From assembly GCA_947503765.1 (NCBI GenBank), contig CANNFA010000004.1, forward strand, positions 353,433 to 417,432: a stretch of DNA of 64,000 bases. The letters run 5' to 3'. Origin of the DNA: an uncultured Paracoccaceae bacterium. Its GTDB lineage: Bacteria > Pseudomonadota > Alphaproteobacteria > Rhodobacterales > Rhodobacteraceae. Below the pieces are notes generated by a model that saw only the letters and a program-made list of their open reading frames with translations, was not told the DNA's origin and did no database searches. This document shows, piece by piece, positions 25,166-34,399 of this stretch. The position numbers and the translations under genes are program-made. Position 1 is the stretch's first letter, and each line of letters opens with the position of its first letter.

Positions 25166-27568
25166 ATGAAGTTCACCCTGTCCTGGCTGAAGGACCATCT
25201 CGATACCGATGCCGGCGTGGCCGAGATCGCCGAGACGCTGACCGATCTGGGGCTCGAGGTCGAAGAGGTGATCGACCCGCTGGCCGCGCTGAAGGGGTTC
25301 ACCGTCGGCCATGTCAGGACGGCCGAGCAACACCCCGATGCCGACCGGTTGCGGGTCTGCCTGGTCGAGACGGACGAGGGCGACAAGCAGATCATCTGCG
25401 GCGCGCCGAACGCGCGGGCCGGTATCCGCGTGGTGGTGGCCAAGCCGGGTATGTATGTGCCGGGGATCGACACCACGATCCAGATCGGCAAGATCCGGGG
25501 CGTGGAAAGCCATGGCATGATGTGCTCCGAGCGCGAGATGCTGCTGTCGGACGAGCATGACGGGATCATCGAGCTGGCGGGTGCGCCCGAGGTGGGTACC
25601 GAGTTCACCGACTGGATGGCCGAACACGCGCCCGGCAAGGTCGATCCTGTCATAGACATCGCGATCACGCCGAACCGGCCCGACGCGCTGGGCGTGCGGG
25701 GCGTGGCGCGCGATCTGGCCGCGCGGGGACTGGGGGTGCTGAAGCCCGCGGAAGTCGTCCCGGTACCGGGCACCTTCCCCAGCCCGATCGGCGTGACCAT
25801 CGCGGAGGACGTGAAGGCGAAGGGCTGCGCGCATTTCACCGGCCGGGTGATCCGCGGCGTGACCAACGGGCCAAGCCCGGCTTGGCTGCAGGCGCGGCTC
25901 AGGGCGATCGGGCTGCGTTCCATCTCGGCGCTGGTCGATATCACCAACTTCTTCACCTATGACCGGAACCGGCCGCTGCACGTCTTCGACGCCGATCTGG
26001 TCAAGGGCGATCTGAGCATCCGTTTCACCGACGCGCCGACCGCGTTCACCGGGCTGGACGACAAGAGCTACACCGTGCAGCCCGGCATGATGGGCATCTT
26101 CGACGCGTCGGGGCTGGAAAGCATCGGCGGCTGTCTTGGTGGGGCGCAGACCGGCGTCACGGGCGAGACGGTCAACGTCTTTCTCGAAAGCGCCTGGTGG
26201 GATCCGGTGACGATTGCCGCGACCGGGCGGCAGCTCAAGCTGAACTCCGATGCCCGCTATCGGTTCGAGCGCGGAGTCGATCCCGAATTCACCCTGCCGG
26301 GGCTGGAGGCGGCGACGCGGATGATCCTCGATCTGTGCGGTGGCGAGGCGTCGGAAGTAGTGCAGGACGGCGCGCCGCTGGACACGCACCGCGCCTATCC
26401 GCTCGACACGGGGCGTGTCGCGTCGCTGGTGGGCATGGACATACCTGCCGAAACGCAGCGGCAGACCCTGACCGCGCTGGGCTTCCGGCTGGAAGGCGAC
26501 ATGGCGCATCCGCCGTCCTGGCGGCCCGACGTGACCGATCCGGCCGACCTGGTCGAAGAGGTGGCGCGCATTGCCTCGCTGACGAAGCTGGAAGGCCGGC
26601 CGATGTCGCGGCCGCAGGCCGGGGTTCCGCGGCCGGTGCTGACACCGATGCAGCGGCGCGAGGCGATGGCGCGGCGCACCAGTGCGGCGCTGGGCTACAA
26701 CGAATGCGTGACCTATTCGTTCATCGACGCGGACGCGGCGGCGCTGTTCGGGGGCGGCACCGATGCGACGCGGCTGGAGAACCCGATCTCCTCGGAGATG
26801 AGCCATATGCGCCCCGCGCTCCTGCCCGGCCTGCTTCAGGCCGCGGCGCGCAACCAGGCGCGCGGCTTCAACGATCTTGCCCTGTTCGAGATCGGCCCGG
26901 TCTTTCATGGCGGCGAGCCGGAAGAACAGCATCTTCAGGTCGCGGGCCTGCTGGTCGGCCATACCGCACCGCGCGATGTGCACGGCGCGCGCCGGCTTGT
27001 GGACGTGTTCGACGTCAAGGCCGATGCCGAGGCGGTGCTGGCCGCGATCGGCGCGCCCGCCAAGGTGCAGATCCTGCGCGGGGCGGCGGATTGGTGGCAT
27101 CCGGGGCGGCACGGGATGATCTGCCTCGGGCCGAAAAAGGTGCTGGGCGTGTTCGGCGAGCTGCACCCGAAGGTGCTGCGCGAGATGGACGTGAAGGGCC
27201 CGGCGATGGCGTTCACGCTCTGGCCCGAAGAGGTGCCGATGCCGCGCAGTGCCACCGCCACCCGTGCGGCGCTGGTCGGCAGCGATCTTCAGGCGGTGGA
27301 ACGCGATTTCGCCTTCGTCGTCGCCTCGGATGTCGAGGCGCTGGCACTGGTCAACGCGGCAGCGGGCGCCGACAAGACGCTGATCGAAGAGGTCCGGGTG
27401 TTCGACGAGTTCATTGGCGGGTCGCTGGGCGAGGGGCGCAAGTCCCTGGCCATCACGGTGCGGATGCAGCCGACCGGCGCGACATTGACCGAAAAGGAGA
27501 TCGAGGCCGTTGCCGCGAAGGTCGTGGACAAGGTGGGCAAGGCCACGGGCGGCGTGCTTCGGGGCTGA
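25166..27568 (+). CDS. pheT: phenylalanine-tRNA ligase beta subunit
   Basis: The 800-residue protein has the usual PheT domain order: an N-terminal part starting MKFTLSWLKDHLDTD, the tRNA-binding OB fold (FTVGHVRTAEQHPDADRL and IICGAPNARAG, residues 40-150), B3/B4 editing domain (DITNFFTYDRNRPLHVFDAD), B5, the synthetase-like core and a C-terminal anticodon-binding domain (RDFAFVVASDVEALAL). The start at 25166 fits the family; the frame is open 17 codons upstream. Confidence 0.97.
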   Translation: MKFTLSWLKDHLDTDAGVAEIAETLTDLGLEVEEVIDPLAALKGFTVGHVRTAEQHPDADRLRVCLVETDEGDKQIICGAPNARAGIRVVVAKPGMYVPGIDTTIQIGKIRGVESHGMMCSEREMLLSDEHDGIIELAGAPEVGTEFTDWMAEHAPGKVDPVIDIAITPNRPDALGVRGVARDLAARGLGVLKPAEVVPVPGTFPSPIGVTIAEDVKAKGCAHFTGRVIRGVTNGPSPAWLQARLRAIGLRSISALVDITNFFTYDRNRPLHVFDADLVKGDLSIRFTDAPTAFTGLDDKSYTVQPGMMGIFDASGLESIGGCLGGAQTGVTGETVNVFLESAWWDPVTIAATGRQLKLNSDARYRFERGVDPEFTLPGLEAATRMILDLCGGEASEVVQDGAPLDTHRAYPLDTGRVASLVGMDIPAETQRQTLTALGFRLEGDMAHPPSWRPDVTDPADLVEEVARIASLTKLEGRPMSRPQAGVPRPVLTPMQRREAMARRTSAALGYNECVTYSFIDADAAALFGGGTDATRLENPISSEMSHMRPALLPGLLQAAARNQARGFNDLALFEIGPVFHGGEPEEQHLQVAGLLVGHTAPRDVHGARRLVDVFDVKADAEAVLAAIGAPAKVQILRGAADWWHPGRHGMICLGPKKVLGVFGELHPKVLREMDVKGPAMAFTLWPEEVPMPRSATATRAALVGSDLQAVERDFAFVVASDVEALALVNAAAGADKTLIEEVRVFDEFIGGSLGEGRKSLAITVRMQPTGATLTEKEIEAVAAKVVDKVGKATGGVLRG

Positions 27569-27634
27569 CCCGGGCGGCCGAACGGTGCGCCGCTTGCAAG
27601 CGTACCTCCTGCGGGATGAAGGAAAGGAACGGAC

Positions 27635-28090
27635 ATGACGTTGAAGGTTTATCTGTCGGGGGAAATCCATACCGACTGGCGCGAGCGGATCACCGAGGGG
27701 GCCGAAGGGCTGGACGTGGCGTTTGACGCGCCTGTGACCGATCATGCTGCCAGCGACGATTGCGGCGTGGCCATCCTGGGCGCCGAGCCGGACAAGTACT
27801 GGCACGACCACAAGGGCGCGATGATCAACGCGATCCGTACCCGCAAGGGCATCGAGGATGCCGATGTCGTGGTGGTGCGGTTCGGCGACAAGTACAAGCA
27901 GTGGAACGCCGCCTTCGATGCGGGCTATGCCGCCGCGCTGGGCAAGTCGCTGATCGTGCTGCACGGCCCGGATCACCAGCACGCGCTGAAAGAGGTCGAC
28001 GCGGCCGCGCTCGCCGTGGCAGAGCGGCCCGAACAGGTGGTGGAAATCCTGCGCTACGTCCTGACCGGCGCGCTGCCGCGGCAGGGTTGA
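27635..28090 (+). CDS. YtoQ family protein
   Basis: The 151-residue protein matches the YtoQ family end to end: LKVYLSGEIHTDWRERI, FDAPVTDHAASDDCGV, KYWHDHKGAMINAIRTRKGIEDADVVVVRFGDKYKQWNAAFDAGYA. The fold resembles nucleoside 2-deoxyribosyltransferases, but YtoQ has no proven activity. ATG 27635 follows AAGGAAC. It lies 66 bases after pheT on the same strand. Confidence 0.88.
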   Translation: MTLKVYLSGEIHTDWRERITEGAEGLDVAFDAPVTDHAASDDCGVAILGAEPDKYWHDHKGAMINAIRTRKGIEDADVVVVRFGDKYKQWNAAFDAGYAAALGKSLIVLHGPDHQHALKEVDAAALAVAERPEQVVEILRYVLTGALPRQG

Positions 28091-28297
28091 TCGGGGGCCG
28101 CCGCGCCATTCGCCGGGCGGTACAGATCCGGTGGCGGCGGTGCGGGGCGGGGCAACACCTTGTGCGCCAAGCGCGCGGCGCGGCGCAGGTTTTTGTTGAC
28201 TGGCGGGCGCTGGCGAACAGACTGGAACGGTCGAGGTGATCTCGCGGATCTGCGATTCGCGGGAAAATTCGCAACAGACACGACTCTGGGGGGTCCG

Positions 28298-28609
28298 ATG
28301 ATACGCTTTTTCCTGCTGAGCGCCCTGATCCTGCCGCTGGCCGGCTGCGGCGACATGGTGTCGCGCGGAATTTTCAAACCCGCCGTGAAATCCGACATTG
28401 CCGTCGGCATGGGCTATCGCGGATCCGACGATCCGTGCCGCCGCGTCGGAAAGTCGCGGTTTACCGAGCCGTATATCACCCGCGACGAGGATCTCGTGGC
28501 CTGTCCGGTCACCTTCGAGGGGCGCCCCGCCTTTCAGACCAAGACGGGCGGGCGAGAGGTGACGCGGACCGATGAATGGGTGATCTACCGGGTGCCGCTT
28601 CTGGGGTGA
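28298..28609 (+). CDS. small lipoprotein (hypothetical)
   Basis: From ATG 28298 the product has 103 residues with a lipoprotein signal ending in the lipobox LAGC (Cys at residue 17), so it should be anchored to a membrane in the periplasm. Two more cysteines (DDPCRRVG and LVACPVTF) may form a disulfide. No family is recognised. It is a single gene before the ribosomal block. Confidence 0.7.
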   Translation: MIRFFLLSALILPLAGCGDMVSRGIFKPAVKSDIAVGMGYRGSDDPCRRVGKSRFTEPYITRDEDLVACPVTFEGRPAFQTKTGGREVTRTDEWVIYRVPLLG

Positions 28610-28851
28610 TCCGGCGCGGGCCGCACGATTCGGAAGGCCGCGCGCGCAGTTCCGCAGCGCCGCGGGCTTGACCTTCCTGCGTCAAGCCCTTAATCGGCAG
28701 CGTCTCGGAAGAGAATCGGCCGCAAGTCGGGGTCGCGCCCCGCTTACTGTCATCACGATACATAACCGGCCCGTGGGCGTCACAGCCTTCGGGCTTCCGT
28801 TGTGAAAAAAGGTTCCGGCACTACGGAACCGCAACAGAAAAGGACGAATAC
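28610..28851 (+). promoter_or_regulatory. rpsM operon leader with candidate promoter and hairpin
   Basis: This 242-base gene-free stretch precedes rpsM. TTGACC (28668-28673), 17 bases and TAATCG (28691-28696) make a plausible housekeeping promoter. A 7-base hairpin, GGTTCCG (28811-28817) with CGGAACC (28824-28830), lies 21 bases before the GTG start and could affect translation. Both are pattern matches only. Confidence 0.4.
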
Positions 28852-29220
28852 GTGGCACGAATCGCCGGCGTGAACATTCCCACCGCCAAGCGCGTTCCGA
28901 TCGCGCTGACCTATATCCACGGCATCGGCCTGTCGACGGCGCAGAGCATCTGCAAGGCTGTCGGCATCGACGAATCCCGCCGTGTGAACGAGCTGTCGGA
29001 CAGCGAAGTCCTGCAGGTCCGCGAGCATATCGACGCGAACGTCACCGTCGAGGGTGACCTGCGCCGCGAGGTGCAGATGAACGTCAAGCGCCTGATGGAT
29101 CTCGGCGCCTATCGCGGTCTGCGGCACCGTCGCAACCTGCCCGTGCGCGGCCAGCGCACCCACACCAACGCCCGCACCCGCAAGGGCCCGGCGAAGCCGA
29201 TCGCCGGCAAGAAGAAATAA
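28852..29220 (+). CDS. rpsM: 30S ribosomal protein S13
   Basis: The 122-residue protein is S13: [25 protein letters not shown] at the start and [23 protein letters not shown] near the basic C-terminus, which reaches the decoding and subunit-bridge regions. It starts with GTG. rpsK follows after 15 bases. The usual upstream secY-adk genes are not present; a lipoprotein gene is there instead, so the alpha operon is detached from the spc block here. Confidence 0.98.
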   Translation: MARIAGVNIPTAKRVPIALTYIHGIGLSTAQSICKAVGIDESRRVNELSDSEVLQVREHIDANVTVEGDLRREVQMNVKRLMDLGAYRGLRHRRNLPVRGQRTHTNARTRKGPAKPIAGKKK

Positions 29221-29235
29221 GGGAGGGCAGAGATC

Positions 29236-29625
29236 ATGGCACGCGATCGCCGCGCACCGAAGAAAAAGGTCTCGAAGAACATCGCCGCCGGTGTGGCGCA
29301 TGTGAATTCGTCCTTCAACAACACCAAGATCCTGATCTCGGACGTTCAGGGCAACGCCATCGCCTGGTCGTCGGCCGGGACCATGGGCTTCAAGGGGTCG
29401 CGCAAGTCGACGCCCTATGCCGCCCAGATGGCCGCCGAGGATGTCGGCAAGAAGGCCCAGGAACACGGCGTCAAGACGCTGGAAGTCGAAGTGCAGGGCC
29501 CCGGCTCGGGCCGCGAATCCGCCCTGCGCGCGCTGGCGGCCGTCGGCTTCAACATCACGTCCATCCGCGACGTGACGCCGATCGCCCATAACGGGTGCCG
29601 CCCGCCGAAACGCCGCCGGGTCTGA
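29236..29625 (+). CDS. rpsK: 30S ribosomal protein S11
   Basis: The 129-residue protein is S11: [18 protein letters not shown], then [18 protein letters not shown] and the C-terminal [16 protein letters not shown]. It binds the platform of the small subunit. It lies between rpsM and rpoA in the conserved order. Confidence 0.98.
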   Translation: MARDRRAPKKKVSKNIAAGVAHVNSSFNNTKILISDVQGNAIAWSSAGTMGFKGSRKSTPYAAQMAAEDVGKKAQEHGVKTLEVEVQGPGSGRESALRALAAVGFNITSIRDVTPIAHNGCRPPKRRRV

Positions 29626-29746
29626 TCCGGGGTCGTACGAATCACGGGCTGCGCAGACCCCCGCGCGGCCCGCATCGCCGTTTTTACCTCGGGAGTCGTC
29701 CGCCAAGGGTCAATGGGGCGGATGGCACGAATGGAGGCCGCAAAGC

Positions 29747-30763
29747 ATGATCCACAAGAACTGGCAGGAACTGATCAAACCGACGCAGCTGGAGGTCAAG
29801 CCGGGCAACGATCCGGCCCGTCAGGCCACCGTCGTCGCCGAACCGCTGGAGCGGGGCTTCGGCCTGACGCTCGGCAACGCGCTGCGCCGGGTGCTGCTGT
29901 CGTCGCTTCAGGGCGCGGCGATCACCAGCATCCAGATCGACAACGTCCTGCATGAATTCTCCTCCATCGCCGGGGTCCGCGAGGACGTGACCGACGTGGT
30001 TCTGAACCTCAAGGGCGTCGCGATCCGCATGGAAGTCGAGGGGCCGAAGCGCCTGTCGATCTCCGCCAAGGGGCCGATGGTCGTCACCGCCGGCGACATC
30101 AGCGAAAGCGCGGGGATCGAGATTCTGAACAAGGATCACGTGATTTGCCACCTCGACGAGGGCGCGAACCTGTTCATGGAACTGACCGTGAACATCGGCA
30201 AGGGCTACGTCGCCGCCGACAAGAACCGCCCCGAGGATGCCCCGATCGGGATGATCCCGATCGATGCGATCTACTCGCCCGTCCGCAAGGTCAGCTACGA
30301 CGTGCAGCCGACCCGCGAAGGGCAGGTGCTGGACTACGACAAGCTGACGCTGAAGCTGGAAACCGACGGCTCGATCACGCCGGATGACGCCGTGGCCTAT
30401 GCCGCGCGCATCCTGCAGGATCAGCTGTCGATCTTCGTCAACTTCGAGGAGCCGGAATCGGCCAGCCGCCAGGACGACGACGAGGGGCTGGAATTCAACC
30501 CGCTGCTGCTCAAGAAGGTGGACGAGCTGGAGCTTTCGGTGCGGTCGGCCAACTGCCTGAAGAACGACAACATCGTCTATATCGGCGATCTGATCCAGAA
30601 GACCGAGGCGGAGATGCTGCGCACCCCGAACTTCGGCCGCAAGTCCCTGAACGAGATCAAGGAAGTGCTGTCGGGCATGGGGCTGCACCTGGGCATGGAT
30701 GTCGAGGAATGGCCGCCGGAGAACATCGAGGATCTGGCGAAGAAGTTCGAGGATCAATTCTGA
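29747..30763 (+). CDS. rpoA: RNA polymerase subunit alpha
   Basis: The 338-residue protein is RpoA, with the N-terminal assembly domain ([20 protein letters not shown] near residues 35-54) and the C-terminal DNA- and activator-binding domain ([17 protein letters not shown], then LGRKSL-like [13 protein letters not shown]). It nucleates polymerase assembly. It follows rpsK by 121 bases and is separated from rplQ by a repeat-rich gap. Confidence 0.98.
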   Translation: MIHKNWQELIKPTQLEVKPGNDPARQATVVAEPLERGFGLTLGNALRRVLLSSLQGAAITSIQIDNVLHEFSSIAGVREDVTDVVLNLKGVAIRMEVEGPKRLSISAKGPMVVTAGDISESAGIEILNKDHVICHLDEGANLFMELTVNIGKGYVAADKNRPEDAPIGMIPIDAIYSPVRKVSYDVQPTREGQVLDYDKLTLKLETDGSITPDDAVAYAARILQDQLSIFVNFEEPESASRQDDDEGLEFNPLLLKKVDELELSVRSANCLKNDNIVYIGDLIQKTEAEMLRTPNFGRKSLNEIKEVLSGMGLHLGMDVEEWPPENIEDLAKKFEDQF

Positions 30764-30778
30764 TCGCGCAGCGATCAG

Positions 30779-30926
30779 CCCCGGGCTTGACCCGGGGCCC
30801 CGCCCGGCCGGGCTGAAGGGTCGGGCATGAAAGCACGAGGCCCCGGATCAAGTCCGGGGCAGGCCCGCGGATCAAGTCCGGGGCGCGGCGAGCAGACGGG
30901 TCGAGGCCCCGGATCACGTCCGGGGC
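30779..30926. repeat. cluster of four REP-like palindromes between rpoA and rplQ
   Basis: Near-identical 20-base palindromes of the form CCCCGGATCAAGTCCGGGGC occur at 30841-30860 and, with one change, at 30907-30926. A variant with GGGCTTGACC in the middle occurs at 30779-30798, and a copy with a damaged left arm at 30866-30884. Such GC-rich palindromes are a dispersed REP-like class in alphaproteobacteria. Here they sit inside an operon that is normally compact. Confidence 0.88.
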
Positions 30927-31008
30927 GGGCCCCAAGGAGAGCTGGTGACACGCATCGCCGGCCGGACAAAGCAAAACCGCCCGTAGAGGGCAGAGATGGA
31001 GATACGAA

Positions 31009-31428
31009 ATGCGTCACGCCCGCGGCTATCGCCGCCTGAACCGCACCCATGAACACCGCAAGGCCCTTTGGGCCAACATGGCCGGATCGCTGATCGAGCA
31101 TGAGCAGATCAAGACGACCCTGCCCAAGGCCAAGGAACTGCGCCGGGTGATCGAGAAGCTGGTCACGCTCGGAAAACGCGGCGATCTGCATGCCCGCCGC
31201 CAGGCGGCCTCGCAGCTCAAGCAGGACGCCTATGTCGCCAAGCTGTTCGACGTGCTCGGCCCGCGCTATGCCGACCGTCAGGGCGGCTATGTCCGCGTGC
31301 TGAAGGCCGGCTTCCGCTATGGCGACATGGCGCCGATGGCGATCATCGAGTTCGTCGATCGCGATGCCGATGCCAAGGGCAAGGCCGACCGCGAACGGGT
31401 TGCTGCCGAGGAGGCCGCGGAGGACTGA
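31009..31428 (+). CDS. rplQ: 50S ribosomal protein L17
   Basis: The 139-residue protein is L17: [20 protein letters not shown], then [23 protein letters not shown], with a C-terminal acidic extension ([11 protein letters not shown]). It is the last gene of the alpha operon but lies 245 bases after rpoA. A clear terminator follows. Confidence 0.98.
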   Translation: MRHARGYRRLNRTHEHRKALWANMAGSLIEHEQIKTTLPKAKELRRVIEKLVTLGKRGDLHARRQAASQLKQDAYVAKLFDVLGPRYADRQGGYVRVLKAGFRYGDMAPMAIIEFVDRDADAKGKADRERVAAEEAAED

Positions 31429-31455
31429 GACCCCGCGCCCGTGCCGAACGACCGG

Positions 31456-31482
31456 AACCCGCCGCGAGGCGGGTTTCTTTTT
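31456..31482 (+). terminator. rho-independent terminator after rplQ
   Basis: AACCCGCC (31456-31463) pairs with GGCGGGTT (31468-31475) around a GCGA tetraloop, followed by TCTTTTT. It closes the rpsM-rpsK-rpoA-rplQ transcript. Confidence 0.9.
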
Positions 31483-31495
31483 GCGCAGCCGGAAC

Positions 31496-31518
31496 TTGCG
31501 TATTTGGAACGAGAAGAA
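31496..31518. repeat. dispersed intergenic repeat, copy after rplQ
   Basis: This 23-base stretch, starting TTGCGTATTTGGAACGAG and ending AAGAA, is identical to the reverse complement of 41206-41228. It lies between the rplQ terminator and rarA. Confidence 0.85.
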
Positions 31519-31572
31519 GACGGAGGATGCGGCCATCTTCCCAAGGCGGGGCGAGGGGCTTAGGTAGGGGCG

Positions 31573-32895
31573 ATGGCCGATCTGTTCGACACCTCGCCGG
31601 GGAACACACCCGAGACGCCTGTGCGCGATGCGCCGCGTCCGCTGGCGGACCGGCTGCGGCCGAAGACGCTGGCCGAGGTGATCGGCCAGGCGCATGTTCT
31701 GGGCCCTGAGGCGCCGCTGGGGGTGATGCTGGAGGCAAGAGCGCTGTCGTCGCTGATCTTCTGGGGGCCGCCGGGGGTGGGCAAGACCACCATCGCGCGG
31801 CTTCTGGCGGATGAGACGGATCTGCATTTCGTTCAGGTTTCTGCGATCTTCACCGGGGTTGCCGACCTGAAGAAGGTGTTCGAGGCCGCCAGGCTGCGGC
31901 GCCGGACGGGGCAGGGCACGCTGCTGTTCGTCGACGAGATCCACCGGTTCAACAAGGCGCAGCAGGACGGGTTTCTGCCTTACATGGAGGACGGGACGAT
32001 CCTGCTGGTCGGCGCCACCACCGAGAATCCGTCTTTCGAGCTGAACGCGGCGCTGCTCAGCCGGGCGCAGGTCCTGGTGCTGGAACGTCTGCCGCTGGCC
32101 GATCTCGAACGGCTGGCGCAGCGTGCCGAAAAGGAGATGGGCCGTGCCTTGCCGCTGACCGGCGAGGCGCGCGAGCAGTTGCTGGAGATGGCCGATGGCG
32201 ATGGCCGCGCGCTGCTGAACCTGGTCGAGCAGGTGGCGGCCTGGAAAGCCGACGCGCCGCTGGACCCCGCGACGCTGACCGCGCGGCTGCAAAGGCGCGC
32301 GGCGCAATACGACAAGTCGGGCGACGCGCATTACAATCTGATCTCGGCGCTGCACAAATCGGTGCGTGGATCCGACCCGGATGCGGCGCTGTACTGGCTG
32401 GCGCGGATGCTGACCGGAGGCGAGGATCCGCGTTACCTGGCGCGGCGCGTCACGCGAATGGCGGTCGAGGATATCGGGCTGGGCGATCCGCAGGCGCAGC
32501 GCGTCTGCCTGGATGCGTGGGAAACCTATGAGCGGCTGGGCAGCCCCGAGGGCGAGCTGGCGCTGGCGCAGGCGGTGATCTATCTCGCGCTCGCGCCGAA
32601 ATCGAACGCGGGCTATGCGGGTTACAAGAACGCCATGGCGGCCGCCAAGAAGACCGGCAGCGAGCCACCGCCGAAGATCATCCGCAACGCGCCGACGCGG
32701 CTGATGAAGGAACAGGGTTACGGGCAGGGGTACGCCTATGATCACGACGCCGAGGATGCGTTTTCGGGACAGAACTATTTCCCGGACGGGATGAAGCGAG
32801 GGGTCTATTACAGCCCCGTCGAGCGTGGATTCGAGCGTGAGTTGAAAAAGCGTCTGGATTACTTCGCCGGGCTGCGCGCGAAGCGGGGCGGTTAG
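31573..32895 (+). CDS. rarA: replication-associated recombination protein A (RarA/MgsA AAA+ ATPase)
   Basis: The 440-residue protein has the RarA layout: PLADRLRPKTLAEVIGQAHV, Walker A GPPGVGKTTIA near residues 65-75, Walker B LLFVDEIHRFNKAQQD, sensor 1 VGATTENPSFELN, and the C-terminal tetramerisation domain with HYNLISALHKSVRGSDPDAALYWLARML. It acts at stalled replication forks. crcB follows in the same direction. Confidence 0.96.
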   Translation: MADLFDTSPGNTPETPVRDAPRPLADRLRPKTLAEVIGQAHVLGPEAPLGVMLEARALSSLIFWGPPGVGKTTIARLLADETDLHFVQVSAIFTGVADLKKVFEAARLRRRTGQGTLLFVDEIHRFNKAQQDGFLPYMEDGTILLVGATTENPSFELNAALLSRAQVLVLERLPLADLERLAQRAEKEMGRALPLTGEAREQLLEMADGDGRALLNLVEQVAAWKADAPLDPATLTARLQRRAAQYDKSGDAHYNLISALHKSVRGSDPDAALYWLARMLTGGEDPRYLARRVTRMAVEDIGLGDPQAQRVCLDAWETYERLGSPEGELALAQAVIYLALAPKSNAGYAGYKNAMAAAKKTGSEPPPKIIRNAPTRLMKEQGYGQGYAYDHDAEDAFSGQNYFPDGMKRGVYYSPVERGFERELKKRLDYFAGLRAKRGG

Positions 32896-32987
32896 TGCGT
32901 ATCGCCCCGCAAGCGATGCCTTCGGCGGGGATGCTCGCGGCCGGCTGCCGATTGACTCCGGGCCGTGCAGGGGCCAAGTGACCGCGC

Positions 32988-33365
32988 ATGATGAGCAATG
33001 TGGCAATGGTGGCGCTGGGCGGCGCGGTCGGGGCGACCGGCCGGTACATGACCGGGCTGGGCGCGGTGCGCCTGTTCGGCCACGGTTTTCCCTGGGGAAC
33101 GCTCGTGGTGAATGTTGGCGGCTCGTTCCTGATGGGCGTGCTGGTGGTGATGCTGGCGCATCTGGGCGGCACGCGCCTGTCGCCGTTGCTGCTGACCGGG
33201 CTGCTGGGCGGGTTTACCACGTTCTCGGCGTTCTCGCTCGATGCGGCGGTGCTTTATGAGCGCGGACAGGTCGGCGCGGCGGCATTCTATGTCGCGGCGT
33301 CGGTGGGGCTGTCGCTGGGGGCGCTGTTTCTCGGGCTCGCGCTGGCGCGCATGGCGGCCGCATGA
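32988..33365 (+). CDS. crcB: fluoride efflux channel CrcB/Fluc
   Basis: The 125-residue protein has four membrane helices and the Fluc signatures: GGAVGATGRY at the N-terminus, GTLVVNVGGSFLMG and GGFTTFSAFSLD. It forms a dual-topology dimer that expels fluoride. Two ATG codons in a row (32988, 32991) are possible starts. Its TGA overlaps the start of the next gene. I see no fluoride riboswitch upstream. Confidence 0.95.
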   Translation: MMSNVAMVALGGAVGATGRYMTGLGAVRLFGHGFPWGTLVVNVGGSFLMGVLVVMLAHLGGTRLSPLLLTGLLGGFTTFSAFSLDAAVLYERGQVGAAAFYVAASVGLSLGALFLGLALARMAAA

Positions 33366-34399
33366 GCGGCGTGCAGACCCTGACCGTCGCGCAGGACGAG
33401 GGCGAGCAGCGGCTTGACCGCTGGTTCCGCCGGCATTTCCCGCATGTGCCGCAGGGCCGAATCGAGAAGCTGTGCCGCAAGGGCGAGATCCGGGTGGATG
33501 GCGGCCGGGTGAAGGCCGCGAGCCGGGTTGGGCCGGGCATGCAGGTCCGGGTGCCGCCGCTGCCGGACGGGCCGGACGAGGAACCGCGCCAGCCCACCGT
33601 TTCGGATGCCGATGCCGAGATGATCCGCGCCGCCGTGATCTACCGCGACGACCAGGTCATCGCGCTGAACAAGCCGGCTGGTCTGCCGGTGCAGGGTGGC
33701 AGCGGTCAGACGCGGCATGTCGACGGCATGGGCGAGGCGCTGTGTTTCGGCGGCGAGCGGCCGCGGCTGGTGCATCGGCTGGACAAGGACACTTCGGGCG
33801 TGCTGCTTCTGGCACGGACGCAGGCGGCAGCGCAGGCGTTGACGCGGGCGATGCGGCACCGGCAGACGCGCAAGATCTACTGGGCGCTGGTGGCGGGGGT
33901 TCCGACCCCCTATCTCGGCGAGATCAAGTTCGGTCTGGTCAAGGCCGGGGGCCATGGCCCCGCCGGCGAGGGCGAGAAGATGCGCGCCGTTCATCCGCAC
34001 GAAATCGACCGGACCCCCGGCGCGAAACGTGCGCATACGCTTTATGCAACGCTCTACCGTGTCGCGAGCCGCGCCGCCTGGGTGGCGATGGAGCCGGTGA
34101 CCGGGCGCACGCACCAGTTGCGGGCGCATATGGCCGAAATCGGGCATCCGGTGATCGGCGACGGCAAGTATGGCGGCTCGGGGCAGGAAAACATGGGCGA
34201 TGGCTGGGGCGCGCAACTGGGCGGGGTGATCAGCCGAAAGTTGCACCTGCATGCGCGCTCGATCACTTTCGAACATCCCGCGACGGGGCGGCCGCTGACG
34301 ATCTCCGCGCCGCTGCCGCCGCATATGGCGCAAAGCTGGGAAACCCTGGGCTGGACCGAGGATCTGGCGGCCGACGATCCCTTCGAGACGCTGCGATGA
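33362..34399 (+). CDS. RluA-family 23S rRNA pseudouridine synthase (RluC-like)
   Basis: The 345-residue protein has an N-terminal S4 RNA-binding domain (EQRLDRWFRRHFPHVPQGRI, then GEIRVDGGRVKA) and the RluA catalytic motif HRLDKDTSGVLLLARTQ near residues 139-155, with Asp as the catalytic residue. It isomerises uridines in 23S rRNA, as RluC does at three positions. It overlaps crcB by 4 bases and the ATP12 gene by 4 bases, so the three are coupled. Confidence 0.93.
   Translation: MSGVQTLTVAQDEGEQRLDRWFRRHFPHVPQGRIEKLCRKGEIRVDGGRVKAASRVGPGMQVRVPPLPDGPDEEPRQPTVSDADAEMIRAAVIYRDDQVIALNKPAGLPVQGGSGQTRHVDGMGEALCFGGERPRLVHRLDKDTSGVLLLARTQAAAQALTRAMRHRQTRKIYWALVAGVPTPYLGEIKFGLVKAGGHGPAGEGEKMRAVHPHEIDRTPGAKRAHTLYATLYRVASRAAWVAMEPVTGRTHQLRAHMAEIGHPVIGDGKYGGSGQENMGDGWGAQLGGVISRKLHLHARSITFEHPATGRPLTISAPLPPHMAQSWETLGWTEDLAADDPFETLR

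Noticed and set aside
25109..27982. Very long open frame on the minus strand opposite pheT
   Set aside because: Composition is that of a high-GC shadow frame (rich in Arg, Ala, Gly, His); pheT on the other strand is unmistakable.
30779..30926. CRISPR array candidate
   Set aside because: The repeats are palindromic, unevenly spaced and diverged, with no regular spacers and no cas genes; they fit REP-like elements.
32896..32987. Fluoride riboswitch ahead of crcB
   Set aside because: The 92-base gap shows no pseudoknot pattern I can recognise.
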